Of a DNA stretch of 64,000 nucleotides, positions 55,908 to 64,000 are shown in pieces. The translations under genes and the position numbers were made by a program. Location: positions 310,001-374,000 of the forward strand of contig JAXMDC010000002.1 in assembly GCA_046349035.1 (NCBI GenBank), given 5' to 3'. The notes below the pieces were generated by a model that saw only the letters and a list, made by a program, of their open reading frames with translations, had not been told where the DNA came from and did no database searches. Numbering within the stretch: position 1 is the stretch's first letter; each line of letters begins with the position of its first letter. The DNA is from JAXMDC01 sp046349035. GTDB lineage: Bacteria > Pseudomonadota > Alphaproteobacteria > Rhizobiales > Kaistiaceae.

Positions 55908-57479
55908 CTAGCGCGAGCCGGCAAGCGGGCCAAGGATCGTGCCGCGGTCGTCCTTGATCGGCCAGGTCGCGCCGCGGAGCTCGGCAATCGTCATCTTGTT
56001 GACCTTGTCGATCATCGAGGCGAAGGCGCGGATCGAGCGGGTCATGCCCTCGGCCGGTACCATCTCCGGGGTGTCGAGGCTGGTGTGATAGACGACGTGG
56101 TTGATGATGTGGAAGGAGGGGGCAAAGTTGCCGTTCTTCGGGCTGTCCTCGACCCCATAGACCGAAACGCCGAAGTCGCGCATCTGGTCGAAGATCATCT
56201 TCTCGAAGGCCGGGCTGCCATAGGTGCTCCAGCGCACCGAGCTCATCGCATTGGTGGCCGTCAGGTCCGAATTGTACATGTAGAGCGAGGTTTCCGAAGG
56301 ATGCTCGAGCGTGAGCTTGAAGGCGACCTTGTCCCAGTTCCAGGTTTCGTTGATGCCGCCCTTCATGCCGTGGGCGACTTCGCCATGATGGTGGTCGGGG
56401 AACATCAGGAAGACCAGCGTGCGTGGGCGCTGCTCTCGCGGGACGGCGGCATAGTGGCGGGCGAGTTCAAGACCAGCTGCCATGCCGGAATTGTTGTCGG
56501 TCGCCCCCTGGAAGTATCCGTCGGTATGGATCTGCAGCTGGATCTCCTCGTCCGACATGCCGGGCAGAGTCGCCGTCCAGTAAGCGGTTTGGACGTTGGT
56601 CAGGTCCGGCACGTTGAGGTGCAGGGTGAAAGTGACCTTCTCGCCTTTGCCGAGCCGGTCGCGCAGCGCAAAGCCCTCGTCCTGGCTGATGGTCATTTGC
56701 GGGATGCGGGGAAGGCCGCCCTCCGGCTGGAACTGGCCGTTGCCGGGCACTGCCATGACGTTGACGACCATCGCGGCGCCGAGTTCCTGCGCCCGGGTGT
56801 TTGAGTTGAACAGGCCGGCGCGGTCGGAGGCCGAGTGGCTTCGCCCGCCGGGGACAAAGGTCGAGTAGATGACCACCGCCTTGCCCTTGACGTCGCGGCC
56901 GAGAAAATCGGCTTCGGCGCCGATCCCCACCCACACCGCCTCGGCAGTGAGACCTTCCGGGCCGGTGCCCTTGGTGCCGGACACCGGGAAGGCGGTGGCG
57001 AGGTCGATCTTGGCGCCGCCCGAGGAGGCATAGCTCATGTCCCAGCTCTGCGGCCGCCAGTCCTTGGGCAGCGTGAAGGGGAATGACTTCACGGTGAGCC
57101 CCAGGCGGGCGAACTCGTCGGTCATGTACTTGACCCCGGCCTTGTCGGCCTCGGTGCCCGGGAAACGCCCCCACCACTGCTTGTTGACCTTATCGCGATA
57201 GTCGAGCGCGATCTTGGCGAGGGCGACCACGTCCTTCTTGGCGCGGTAGCCGTCGATGTCCTTGTAGGCTTCCTGGCCCGGCTTCAGCGCAAAGACCGGG
57301 AAGTCCTCGTCGGCGAAGAGCGTGCGGGCGTGATCGCGTGGCAAGCCGATACCGTAGGTCTTCTCGGTCTTCGGCCCGTTGTCCATCTGCGCCATCGCCG
57401 GCATCCCGGTCGCCATGCCGACGATCGTCGCAGCGACGGCGGCCGCGACGATGACCTTCGGCTGAAATCTCGCTTTCAT
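55908..57479 (-). CDS. Exported M28-family zinc aminopeptidase with PA domain
   Basis: A 523-residue protein with a signal peptide (VIVAAAVAATIVGMATGMPA). Zinc ligands appear in HTDGYFQGATDNNSGMAAGL (HxD and DN) and in later segments with MFPDHHHGE and HTSLDTPEMV. A protease-associated (PA) domain lies between about residues 175 and 290 (VWVGIGAEADFLGRDVKGKA). It resembles peptidase M28 (aminopeptidase Y-type) enzymes. It removes N-terminal residues from peptides, probably in the periplasm. No operon partner is seen. Confidence 0.9.
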   Translation of the reverse strand: MKARFQPKVIVAAAVAATIVGMATGMPAMAQMDNGPKTEKTYGIGLPRDHARTLFADEDFPVFALKPGQEAYKDIDGYRAKKDVVALAKIALDYRDKVNKQWWGRFPGTEADKAGVKYMTDEFARLGLTVKSFPFTLPKDWRPQSWDMSYASSGGAKIDLATAFPVSGTKGTGPEGLTAEAVWVGIGAEADFLGRDVKGKAVVIYSTFVPGGRSHSASDRAGLFNSNTRAQELGAAMVVNVMAVPGNGQFQPEGGLPRIPQMTISQDEGFALRDRLGKGEKVTFTLHLNVPDLTNVQTAYWTATLPGMSDEEIQLQIHTDGYFQGATDNNSGMAAGLELARHYAAVPREQRPRTLVFLMFPDHHHGEVAHGMKGGINETWNWDKVAFKLTLEHPSETSLYMYNSDLTATNAMSSVRWSTYGSPAFEKMIFDQMRDFGVSVYGVEDSPKNGNFAPSFHIINHVVYHTSLDTPEMVPAEGMTRSIRAFASMIDKVNKMTIAELRGATWPIKDDRGTILGPLAGSR

Positions 57480-57624
57480 GGATAGTTCCTCCCCACAGGC
57501 TGACAGTTGCGCAGCCGGTCCGGGCGGCTGCGACCAACGCGGCAGCCCAACCTGCGAGGAGAAAGATTACGCGGCTCGTGGCAGGCGGGGGATCAAGACG
57601 GCGTGACTGCAGGCCGGTTCTGCC

Positions 57625-58131
57625 TCAGCCGTGTTCCTTGTGTATATGCAGCCCCCACTCGCGTACGATCAAGTAGACCGTGGCGATGTCGAAAGCCATG
57701 AACACCAGCAGCAGCGGCGAGAAGTGCAAGAACAGCCGGTGCACGCTGTAGGCGACGAACGTCGCGACGAAGGCGGCACCCAGCGGATAGGACCAGTGCT
57801 TGCCGGTCAGCAGCAGCCCGGCGACCATCGCCTTCAGCAGGCCATGCACCATGAGGTAGACAGAAGCGAAGTGGCGGTCGCCGCGCACGAAGGCGTCGGC
57901 CGCGCCGCGCAGCAGTGTCACCACGACATCGTTGGGGTCGCGTGAGAACTCGCGGGCGGTGATGTCGAAGATGAAGTGATCGATGCGGTCGGCATCGAGA
58001 TAGCCGACCAGGAAGCCGGCTCCGACGCCCAGCAAGCCGTCGACGCCCTTGATGATGATGGTGATGATAAACAGCTTGTCGGTGAGATTGCCGCCCTTGA
58101 AGTGGACGCGATCCGCGGCAAGGAGCTTCAC
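57625..58131 (-). CDS. DUF2127 membrane protein
   Basis: A 168-residue protein with about four TM helices (LFIITIIIKGVDGLLGVGAG, YLMVHGLLKAMVAGLLLTGK, PLGAAFVATFVAYSVHRLFL, LVFMAFDIATVYLIVREWG), matching DUF2127. The GTG start overlaps the stop of the metallophosphoesterase gene by four bases (GTGA), so the two are co-translated. The function of DUF2127 is unknown. Confidence 0.88.
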   Translation of the reverse strand: MKLLAADRVHFKGGNLTDKLFIITIIIKGVDGLLGVGAGFLVGYLDADRIDHFIFDITAREFSRDPNDVVVTLLRGAADAFVRGDRHFASVYLMVHGLLKAMVAGLLLTGKHWSYPLGAAFVATFVAYSVHRLFLHFSPLLLVFMAFDIATVYLIVREWGLHIHKEHG

Positions 58132-59036
58132 GCGGCGGTTCCCGAGGCGGCAGGCGATCCGTTTGCGCCGAGGCGGATCATGACGATTTCCGGCGGCACG
58201 CCGAAGCGCACCGGAAAGCCGGTGGTGCCGAGGCCGCCGGAGACGATGAGGTGGCGGCCGCCTTCGACGATGTGGCCGTAGCGGAAGCGCGCCCCGTAGG
58301 CGGAAGGGATGAAGCGCCCCGGCATCCCCGGGAACCAGATCTGGCCGCCATGGGTGTGGCCGGCGACCGTGAGCGCGACGCGCTTCGGCACCTTCACGAA
58401 GATGTCCGGCTCATGCACCATCAGCAGCGCCGGGTCGTCGGTCTTGGCGGCGGCGAGGGTCTTCGGCAGGTCGTCGGCGCCGCGGAAGCGGCCGCGCCCC
58501 AGCCGGTGCGCCTGCTGGTCGCCGAGGCCGAGCAGCCAGAACTTCCGGCCCCCCTTCTCGAGAAGCACGCCCTCGTTTTCCAGGACGGGGACCTGCGCCC
58601 GACCGAGCGTCGAGCGGATGTCCTTGAGGTTGCGCCACCAGTCGTGATTGCCGAGCACGCCATAGACGCCGAGCGGCGCTTTGAGCGCGCCAAGCGCTTC
58701 GCCCCAGCCGGCTCGCGGCACCTGCGGCAGGTCGATGGCGTACTGCGCCTCGTGATCGCCGAGGTGGAGAATGAGGTCGGGCTTGAGGGCGTTGGTGCGC
58801 TCGACGATCGCCTGGATACGCTTCAGCGTCATCGAATAGCCGCCGGCGTGAACATCGGTGACGATGGCGATGGCGAGCGGAAAGTCGTCCGGCCAGGCTG
58901 GAAGCACCGGCCGGTACTCGGTGACCACCAGCTGCAGCGCCGGCTCGACATAGCCGGCGTAGCCGGCCCCGCTGGCGCCGGCGGCCAAAAGGCCCGCCGA
59001 GCCGGTCAGAAACATGCGTCGGGAAATGAGAGCCAA
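58128..59036 (-). CDS. Exported metallophosphoesterase (YkuE-like)
   Basis: A 302-residue calcineurin-like phosphoesterase with all metal-binding blocks: AIVTDVHAGGYSM, LILHLGDHEAQ, VYGVLGNHDWW, LLMVHEPDIF and VAGHTHGGQIW. The N-terminus SRRMFLTGSAGLLAAGAS resembles a twin-arginine signal (SRRxFL), so export of the folded enzyme is possible. It is similar to membrane-associated YkuE and UDP-diacylglucosamine hydrolase-type enzymes. The substrate is not clear. It is co-transcribed with the DUF2127 protein. Confidence 0.9.
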   Translation of the reverse strand: MALISRRMFLTGSAGLLAAGASGAGYAGYVEPALQLVVTEYRPVLPAWPDDFPLAIAIVTDVHAGGYSMTLKRIQAIVERTNALKPDLILHLGDHEAQYAIDLPQVPRAGWGEALGALKAPLGVYGVLGNHDWWRNLKDIRSTLGRAQVPVLENEGVLLEKGGRKFWLLGLGDQQAHRLGRGRFRGADDLPKTLAAAKTDDPALLMVHEPDIFVKVPKRVALTVAGHTHGGQIWFPGMPGRFIPSAYGARFRYGHIVEGGRHLIVSGGLGTTGFPVRFGVPPEIVMIRLGANGSPAASGTAA

Positions 59037-59240
59037 GTTGCGTCGGACCTTGCGGGCCGCCCTCGGCTATCAGTTGCTCGAGGGATCCGGCGAAATTGCG
59101 GCTGGCCCCCATATAAGGCGGACCCGGCCTCTACAGAAGGGGCCTTGGCGGGCGTTGTTAACGCCCGGCCTGCACGCAGCACTGGCGTGCCGTGGCGCGA
59201 ACGGTTAACGTGCCGCCGCGGGACGGGGTTTTCGGACGAA

Positions 59241-59873
59241 ATGGAACCAATCGGCGGCGACCAGAACGACGACGGCACATTCGTGCCGTTCACCGACATT
59301 CTCTTCAACGCCCTCCTCGGCTTCGCCGTGATGGTGTTCGTCGCCTTCTCGCTGATCAATCCGGCGACCGAATCGAAGGCCGGAGCAGTCGATCTCAAGG
59401 CTGAACTGGTGATCAGCGCCACTTGGCCCGACAACAGCACCGACGACATCGACCTCTACGTCATGGACCCGTCGGGCAATGTCGTGTGGTTCAAATCGAA
59501 GGAAGCCGGTCTGATGCACCTGGATCGCGACGACCGCGGCGCGCTCCAGGGACACACCATCGACATCAACGGCCGATCGGTCGAAGCACACTACAATCAG
59601 GAAACCGTGACGATCCGCGGCTTCATCCCCGGCGAATACATCGCCAATGTCGTGAAATACGAGAACAACTCCAAGGGCCCGGTTCCTGTCTCGGTCGAGA
59701 TTCAGAAGGTGAACCCCATCCTCAGTGTCGCCGCGTACCAAACCGTGACCCTGGAGAACAAGGGTGACGAGAAAACGGCGGCTCGCTTTACGCTAGACGC
59801 CAAGGGCAACGTTTCCAACGTCAGCCTGAGGCAGAAGTCGATTCTTCAGGACATCTTCGCCAAGCAAAAGTGA
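59241..59873 (+). CDS. ExbD-like membrane-anchored protein with a DUF2135-like domain, copy 1
   Basis: A 210-residue protein from the ATG at 59241. N-terminal DDGTFVPFTDILFNALLGFA is followed by a single TM (VMVFVAFSLINP), a pattern like ExbD/TolR stator anchors with the Asp in the membrane-proximal helix. The periplasmic part (about 50-210) has DDIDLYVMDPSGNVVWFKSK then HLDRDDRGAL. This resembles DUF2135-type domains with a DxDLxVxxPxG opening. A closely similar gene follows after 52 bases. No ExbB/MotA partner is present in the window. Confidence 0.72.
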   Translation: MEPIGGDQNDDGTFVPFTDILFNALLGFAVMVFVAFSLINPATESKAGAVDLKAELVISATWPDNSTDDIDLYVMDPSGNVVWFKSKEAGLMHLDRDDRGALQGHTIDINGRSVEAHYNQETVTIRGFIPGEYIANVVKYENNSKGPVPVSVEIQKVNPILSVAAYQTVTLENKGDEKTAARFTLDAKGNVSNVSLRQKSILQDIFAKQK

Positions 59874-59925
59874 ACGGAAGCGCCGGGCGGCGGGAAGGGT
59901 CCTCCGGCAGCAAGGGAAGCAAGCG

Positions 59926-60561
59926 ATGGAAGAGCCTTTAATGGGCGGCAATGACGACGGCACATTCGTGCCGTTCACCGACATTCTCTTCAACGCCCTT
60001 CTCGGTTTCGCCGTGATGGTGTTCGTCGCCTTCTCTCTCATCAACCCGGCTGCCAAGGCTGGCAATGTCGAGCTGAAGGCCGATTTTATCATCAGTGTGC
60101 AGTGGCCCGATTTCTCGCCCGACGACATCGACACCTATGTGCAGGATCCCGCCGGCAACATCGTGTGGTACCACCAACGCGATATCGGCCTCATGCATCT
60201 CGACCGCGACGATCGCGGCAACTACCGCGATTCCATGACCGTCGACGGGCAGATCGTCGCCAACCCGCTGAACCAGGAGATCATCACTCTGCGCGGCGTT
60301 CTCCCTGGTGAGTACATTGTCAACGTCTACGACTACGCCAGCGAGACCAAGGAGCCGGTCGACGTCAACATCAAGGTCGAGAAGATCAACCCGGCGCTGA
60401 AGGTGCTAACCGCTAAGACCGTGACGCTGAAGGGCAAGGGCGACGAGCAGACCGCGGCGCGCTTCACCATCGCCAGCGACAACTCGGTCGCCGAAGTCGC
60501 GCCGGCCGATGCCGTGCCGCAGATGTCGCTGGTCAACAAGCTGCTGCAGCCCAAGCGCTAG
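59926..60561 (+). CDS. ExbD-like membrane-anchored protein with a DUF2135-like domain, copy 2
   Basis: A 211-residue tandem paralog of the preceding gene. It shares the anchor DDGTFVPFTDILFNALLGFA exactly and has DDIDTYVQDPAGNIVWYHQR, LMHLDRDDRGNY and FxxGEYIVNVYDYA in the soluble part. AAGGGAAG lies about seven bases before the ATG. The pair is most likely one operon from a local duplication, and may form a heteromer with a shared motor protein encoded elsewhere. Confidence 0.72.
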   Translation: MEEPLMGGNDDGTFVPFTDILFNALLGFAVMVFVAFSLINPAAKAGNVELKADFIISVQWPDFSPDDIDTYVQDPAGNIVWYHQRDIGLMHLDRDDRGNYRDSMTVDGQIVANPLNQEIITLRGVLPGEYIVNVYDYASETKEPVDVNIKVEKINPALKVLTAKTVTLKGKGDEQTAARFTIASDNSVAEVAPADAVPQMSLVNKLLQPKR

Positions 60562-60594
60562 GGCGGCGGCTCCTCGCGCTTACTGTCGGCGCGT

Positions 60595-61821
60595 CTAGCG
60601 CATATTCCCGGTATGCCCGAGCGAATACCGGCCGGGCTGTGGCCAGACGGTGAGGCCGTGCGGCACGCGGCCGGTGGCGATCACGTCGACCGCCCCGCTT
60701 GTGGTGTCGAAAGCATAGACAACGCCGTCGAAACGGCCGGAAAGCCAGAGGCGCTTGCCGTCGGCGCTGACATTGCCCATGTCCGGACTGCCTCCTCCTG
60801 GCACCTGCCAATCCGCCTCGACCTTGCCGGTGGCGAAATCGATCACCGAGACGCTGCCGGCGCCACGGGCCGGACCGTTGATCTTGTTCGAGCCGCGATT
60901 GGCAACATAGAGCTTCTTACCGTCGCGGCTCGGATAGAGACCGTGCGCGCCGACACCGGTGGCGACGAAACCAACCTCGCGAAACGCCGCGCCATCGATG
61001 AGGAAGACGCCATCGGCCATCATGTCGGCGACGTAGAAGAGCGAGCCGTCGGGCGAAATGCGGATATCCTGCGGCATCCCGCCTTTGGAGAGCTTGAGGT
61101 AGCCGACCACCTTGAGGGCGACGAGGTCGATCTTGACCAGCGTGCCGCCGAATTCGCAGGTGAAGATCGCGTACCGGCTGTCGATCGAGATGTCGGCGTG
61201 GTTGATGCCTGAGCAGCCGGGCGTGGCGATGCTCTTCTTGCGCGCCATCGTCACCGGATCGACGAAGTCGAGCCGCTTCTCCTGCTCGGCGACGACGATG
61301 GCGTAGCGGCCGTCCGGGGTGAAGTAGAGATTGTAGGCGTCGTCGATTCGGATCGACTTCCCCGCCTTGCCGGTGTTGGGGTCGATCGCGGTGAGAAGGC
61401 CGTGTCCGCGCCGCCCGCGCCCGGCCACCGAGCCGCTGACCCAGAGCGTCTTCAGGTCGTAGGACGGCACCACATGCTGCGGCGCGCCGCCGACATTGAA
61501 GCGGTCGACGATGGCGAAGGTCGCAGGGTCGATGACCACGATCTCGCCGCTGGCAACATGCGGAACATAGACGCGCGAGAGGGCGCCGGCGGTTGCCGGC
61601 GAGAACTTGCCGGCAGCCGTCTCGCTGTAGAGGTTCTGTGCGTCGACCACCGGCGGCACCCCGGGAAGCGGCGCGGAATCGCGCGAGGCCTCGCCCCGCG
61701 ACGCTTCAGCCTGGGCAAACGCGGACGGGCAGGCGGCGAGAGCAGCGGCAGCCAGGGCCGTGGCGACGGCGAACCGACGGGCGCCCGCGGCGTATCGAGA
61801 AAGACAGGAAGGAGAAGACAT
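60595..61821 (-). CDS. Secreted YncE-like beta-propeller protein
   Basis: A 408-residue protein from the ATG at 61821 with a signal peptide (FAVATALAAAALAACPSAFA). Seven-bladed propeller strands of the YncE/PQQ-propeller-like type are seen: YVPHVASGEIVVIDPATFAI, GLLTAIDPNTGKAGKSIRID, YNLYFTPDGRYAIVVAEQEK, RLDFVDPVTM, ISPDGSLFYVADMMADGVFL and GLYPSRDGKKLYVANRGSNK. They are variants of the xxSPDGxxLYVAN consensus. Such proteins may bind or shield other exported proteins. No catalytic motif was found. Confidence 0.85.
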   Translation of the reverse strand: MSSPSCLSRYAAGARRFAVATALAAAALAACPSAFAQAEASRGEASRDSAPLPGVPPVVDAQNLYSETAAGKFSPATAGALSRVYVPHVASGEIVVIDPATFAIVDRFNVGGAPQHVVPSYDLKTLWVSGSVAGRGRRGHGLLTAIDPNTGKAGKSIRIDDAYNLYFTPDGRYAIVVAEQEKRLDFVDPVTMARKKSIATPGCSGINHADISIDSRYAIFTCEFGGTLVKIDLVALKVVGYLKLSKGGMPQDIRISPDGSLFYVADMMADGVFLIDGAAFREVGFVATGVGAHGLYPSRDGKKLYVANRGSNKINGPARGAGSVSVIDFATGKVEADWQVPGGGSPDMGNVSADGKRLWLSGRFDGVVYAFDTTSGAVDVIATGRVPHGLTVWPQPGRYSLGHTGNMR

Positions 61822-61989
61822 GCGCCCGATCACTCTCCGCAATTGTCGCCCGCCGCGCAATGCGACGAAGCGGTCATCAGCGGACCTTGGAAAGCAATAC
61901 GCCGGGGTGGGAGACCTCAATCGACCGCGGCTCGCCGCTGAATGTGCTGTTGATATGGCGCGCGAACTTCACTGCGCCGACCGTCTCGC

Positions 61990-62805
61990 TCAGCCGAGGC
62001 GGATTGCACCGTCGGAGGGGTCGAAGCTGAAGCGGTAGGCCTTGAGGACATTGTGGCCGATCACCGCCGTTGCGCCGAGGCCCTGGCGGATGGGCGCGAG
62101 GTCGCGCACGCGGAAGGCCGCTTCGAGGCCGCGTCCGGCGAGTACCAGCGGCCGCGTCACGATCGTGCCGATCGCCGCGCCGCCGGCAAGGCTGGCGTCG
62201 AGGTTACACATCGGCGCGCCGGTATCGACAAGGAGGCGCGCATTCGTCCCGGCGACGGTCCCCTCGGTCACCGGCGCCCGCGCCGCCAGCAGCTTGAGCA
62301 GAAGGTCGCCGGCGGCGGGGAGGGCACCGGACTGGAAGCGCCTGCCCGGGTAGTCGATGGCGAAGGGCCGCGCGCCGAGGAACGGCCAGCCGAGGATAAC
62401 GTCGAAAGCAAAGCCGACCTGCTTGGCGATGGCCTCGATGTCGTCGCCGGCGACTGCCACCGTTTGCGGCGCGAATCGGGAGCCGGCGAGCGTGAAGGAC
62501 TCGGCCGTCCCCGCCATCACCGGCCGGATCGAGCCGTCTAGGCGCCGCGTCGTCTCCGCCGTCGCGCTGAGAGAGAGGCCGAGCTCTCTCGCCAGCGTCT
62601 CCGATACCTGCACGCCACGGGACCCGCCGCTATCGATCAAGGCGACGACGGCGCGCCCGGCAAGCTCGGCGGCAACGAACGGCAGCCCGTAGTCGGCAAT
62701 GATGAGATCGGCGCCGGGCCCCTCGGCGGCGTGCAGCGTTCCGCCCAGCGCGAACGCGCCGCCTCCCGCCAGTATCGCGCGTCGGGTCAGCCGGGCGGAG
62801 GCCAT
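61990..62805 (-). CDS. Exported double retropepsin-like aspartyl protease family protein
   Basis: A 271-residue protein with a twin-arginine-like N-terminus (LTRRAILAGGGAFALGG). Two retropepsin-type half-domains are visible: AVVALIDSGGSRGVQVSETL with DSG (about 54-60), and ARLLVDTGAPMCNLDASLAG with DTG (about 190-196). A Leu/Ile/Gly strand follows each (VILGWPFLGARP, AVIGHNVLKAYR). The first site has DSG rather than DTG, so the protein may have unequal or reduced activity. It resembles PilD/AgpA-type bacterial aspartic proteases. Confidence 0.82.
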   Translation of the reverse strand: MASARLTRRAILAGGGAFALGGTLHAAEGPGADLIIADYGLPFVAAELAGRAVVALIDSGGSRGVQVSETLARELGLSLSATAETTRRLDGSIRPVMAGTAESFTLAGSRFAPQTVAVAGDDIEAIAKQVGFAFDVILGWPFLGARPFAIDYPGRRFQSGALPAAGDLLLKLLAARAPVTEGTVAGTNARLLVDTGAPMCNLDASLAGGAAIGTIVTRPLVLAGRGLEAAFRVRDLAPIRQGLGATAVIGHNVLKAYRFSFDPSDGAIRLG

Positions 62806-62838
62806 CGATCGCGGCCGGTAAGCGGCTAGCGCCGAGAG

Positions 62839-63669
62839 CTAAGGCTGGAAGAACAAAGGCCGTTCGGCGCAGATCGCCGGCGGGAAGCCTTGCTGCGCTT
62901 GCGCCGGGATCACCGCGATCGCATCGCGCGGCAGCGGCGGCGGCTCGTAGGCGATCTCCTGGATCAGCTTGCGTCGGATCGCCGTCGGGAACTCTTCCAG
63001 ACTCTTGATGGTGAACAGGAAGGCCGAAGGGCCGCCGATAACGCAGTCGCGATAGTAGATGTCGAGATCGCGCAGGCCCGACGCGTCGTGGCCGGGCACC
63101 ATGATCGGCAGGCCGTTGATGTTGATGCCCTTCTTGAGGACGGCGTCGCGCACCGGCAGGACCGGGGCGCCCTGGTTGTTCGGCCCGTCGCCGGACATGT
63201 CGATCGTGCGCTTCATCGCCGCGACCGGAGCGACATCGAACTGAGCGGCAGAGAACAGCAGAGAATCGGAGATCGACGTGCCACGGTAGGTGCCGAGCGG
63301 CATCTTGGCGATCTTGTCGGCGAATGCGTAGGCCGAAGCCTTGTCCTCGACGATCGTCCAGGGCACCTGGACGATCTGGATGCCGACGCCCGCCCAGCCG
63401 ACATAGGTGACGGCGATCTTGCCGATCAGCCCGTCGCGGATGGCGGTGATGACTTCCGGATGCCGGAAGGCGTCGGCATAACCGTCGCGCTGCACCCGCT
63501 GCTCGTCGAAGTCCATCGAGCCGGAGATATCGACGGCGAGCACCAGTGCAAGGTCGACCTGCATCTGTCCGCCGGAGCGCTGCGCGCTGCTACTGCCGGC
63601 GAGCCCGGCAAGCGCCAAGGCTGCCGCACCGAGCCTGAGACCCTTCATCCAGCTGCCAGGCATCGCCAT
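62839..63669 (-). CDS. Exported DUF1194 von Willebrand A-domain protein, second copy
   Basis: A 276-residue paralog of the protein at 41518-42420. Its MIDAS is VDLALVLAVDISGSMDFDEQ and it shares RDGYADAFRHPEVITAIRDG and TIDMSGDGPNNQG. The signal peptide (GAAALALAGLAGSSSAQ) is short. The C-terminal tail lacks the long Pro-rich end of the first copy. The two copies are 20 kb apart, each in a different context. Confidence 0.92.
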   Translation of the reverse strand: MAMPGSWMKGLRLGAAALALAGLAGSSSAQRSGGQMQVDLALVLAVDISGSMDFDEQRVQRDGYADAFRHPEVITAIRDGLIGKIAVTYVGWAGVGIQIVQVPWTIVEDKASAYAFADKIAKMPLGTYRGTSISDSLLFSAAQFDVAPVAAMKRTIDMSGDGPNNQGAPVLPVRDAVLKKGININGLPIMVPGHDASGLRDLDIYYRDCVIGGPSAFLFTIKSLEEFPTAIRRKLIQEIAYEPPPLPRDAIAVIPAQAQQGFPPAICAERPLFFQP

Positions 63670-63791
63670 GCTCCCGCGCCGAAGACGTTGCTCACCCCCA
63701 AGCCCGCCATGCTAGGCGGCAAACGAGGTGGCGGCAATCGCCCGCTGGGGAAAGGGGTGGCCTCGCGATCGCCACGGCTCGGCCCGGGGGC

Positions 63792-63965
63792 TCAACCCCC
63801 GAGCGCTTCGCGAATCGCTTCGGCGGCAAAGACGCGGCGGCGGAAGTCGGAGTGCTTCTCGCAGTTGTCGCGGCCGCGCGCCTTGGCGCCGTTGATCTTC
63901 CACGGCTTGCAGAGCAGGCAGCCGCTTCGCCGGTTCTTCGGTCGTCCGCGTTTGTGATGCGCCAT
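63792..63965 (-). CDS. Small Cys-containing basic protein (57 aa)
   Basis: A 57-residue frame starting MAHHKRGRPKNRRSGCLLCK and ending AEAIREALGG. The Cys-x-x-Cys (residues 16-19) and a third Cys at 35 (RDNCEKHSD) with nearby His could form a small zinc site. The N-terminus has a GRPKNRR run like an AT-hook (GRP core flanked by basic residues), suggesting nucleic-acid binding. Proteins with this opening occur in other Hyphomicrobiales (from memory, not verified). No ribosome binding site is obvious, but codon pattern and length support coding. Confidence 0.72.
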   Translation of the reverse strand: MAHHKRGRPKNRRSGCLLCKPWKINGAKARGRDNCEKHSDFRRRVFAAEAIREALGG

Positions 63966-64000
63966 GATGTGTCTCGCCGCTTCGAGTTCTCCATTCTACA

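Overview
The window is GC-rich DNA packed with short intergenic gaps. It most likely comes from a free-living alphaproteobacterium of the order Hyphomicrobiales (Rhizobiales). The grounds are a DUF1849/EipB-like protein (a family I know mainly from that order), DUF1194 von Willebrand proteins, DUF2161 and DUF2127 proteins, short basic S21, TTG/GTG starts after strong Shine-Dalgarno sequences, and the general gene style. No rRNA, confident tRNA, IS element, prophage or CRISPR array was seen.

Layout. 1-1370: an ArsR/SRPBCC pair (cut by the window edge) and kptA. 1371-2714: an unusual gene-poor stretch with a 26-base repeat, a T-arm-like hairpin and a terminator that follows a possible 28-codon ORF. 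2715-8193: EipB-like protein, rpsU, cold-shock gene, a collagen-repeat membrane protein, a nuclease-like ORF and two ParA/MinD-type ATPases. 8731-16569: a 14-TM MFS exporter, a second ArsR/SRPBCC pair, small membrane or secreted proteins, an O-methyltransferase, an orphan FtsH N-terminal domain, a MerR/TipAS regulator and DUF2161. 16711-21092: secreted proteins, a beta-barrel protein, a phospholipase-D-fold nuclease and a Sel1-repeat protein. 21173-22972: an ArsR regulator in front of an ATP-grasp-like enzyme.

22969-37904 is the most distinctive part. It holds four exported caspase-fold (metacaspase-type) proteins. Two carry tandem FGE/SUMF1 modules and one ends in an NADase-type glycan-binding domain. 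They sit with a D-Ala-D-Ala dipeptidase, a DUF4919 protein, a ClpP/SDH-fold periplasmic serine protease and two paralogous exported proteins of unknown family. All appear to be exported, so this looks like an envelope proteolysis/cell-wall island, partly built by recent duplication.

38042-49323: Cys-rich repeat protein, orphan BrnA, second cold-shock gene, MFS transporter, DUF1194 VWA protein, pentapeptide-repeat proteins, a more A+T-rich OLD-type ATPase/TOPRIM gene (likely acquired, possible defence), a third ArsR/SRPBCC pair divergent from an ABM-domain gene, then a run with a pentapeptide protein, cytochrome c and a thermonuclease-fold protein. 49763-64000: a divergent PQQ dehydrogenase; a metal-chelate-type ABC importer operon ending in a luciferase-like monooxygenase, with a G-tract operator upstream; an M28 peptidase; a metallophosphoesterase/DUF2127 operon; two tandem paralogs with an ExbD-like anchor; a beta-propeller protein; a double retropepsin; a second DUF1194 protein; and a 57-aa Cys-containing small protein.

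Two themes recur: autoregulated ArsR/SRPBCC modules (three copies), and exported proteins of the envelope. All function calls are by eye from motifs and family knowledge; no database search was run.
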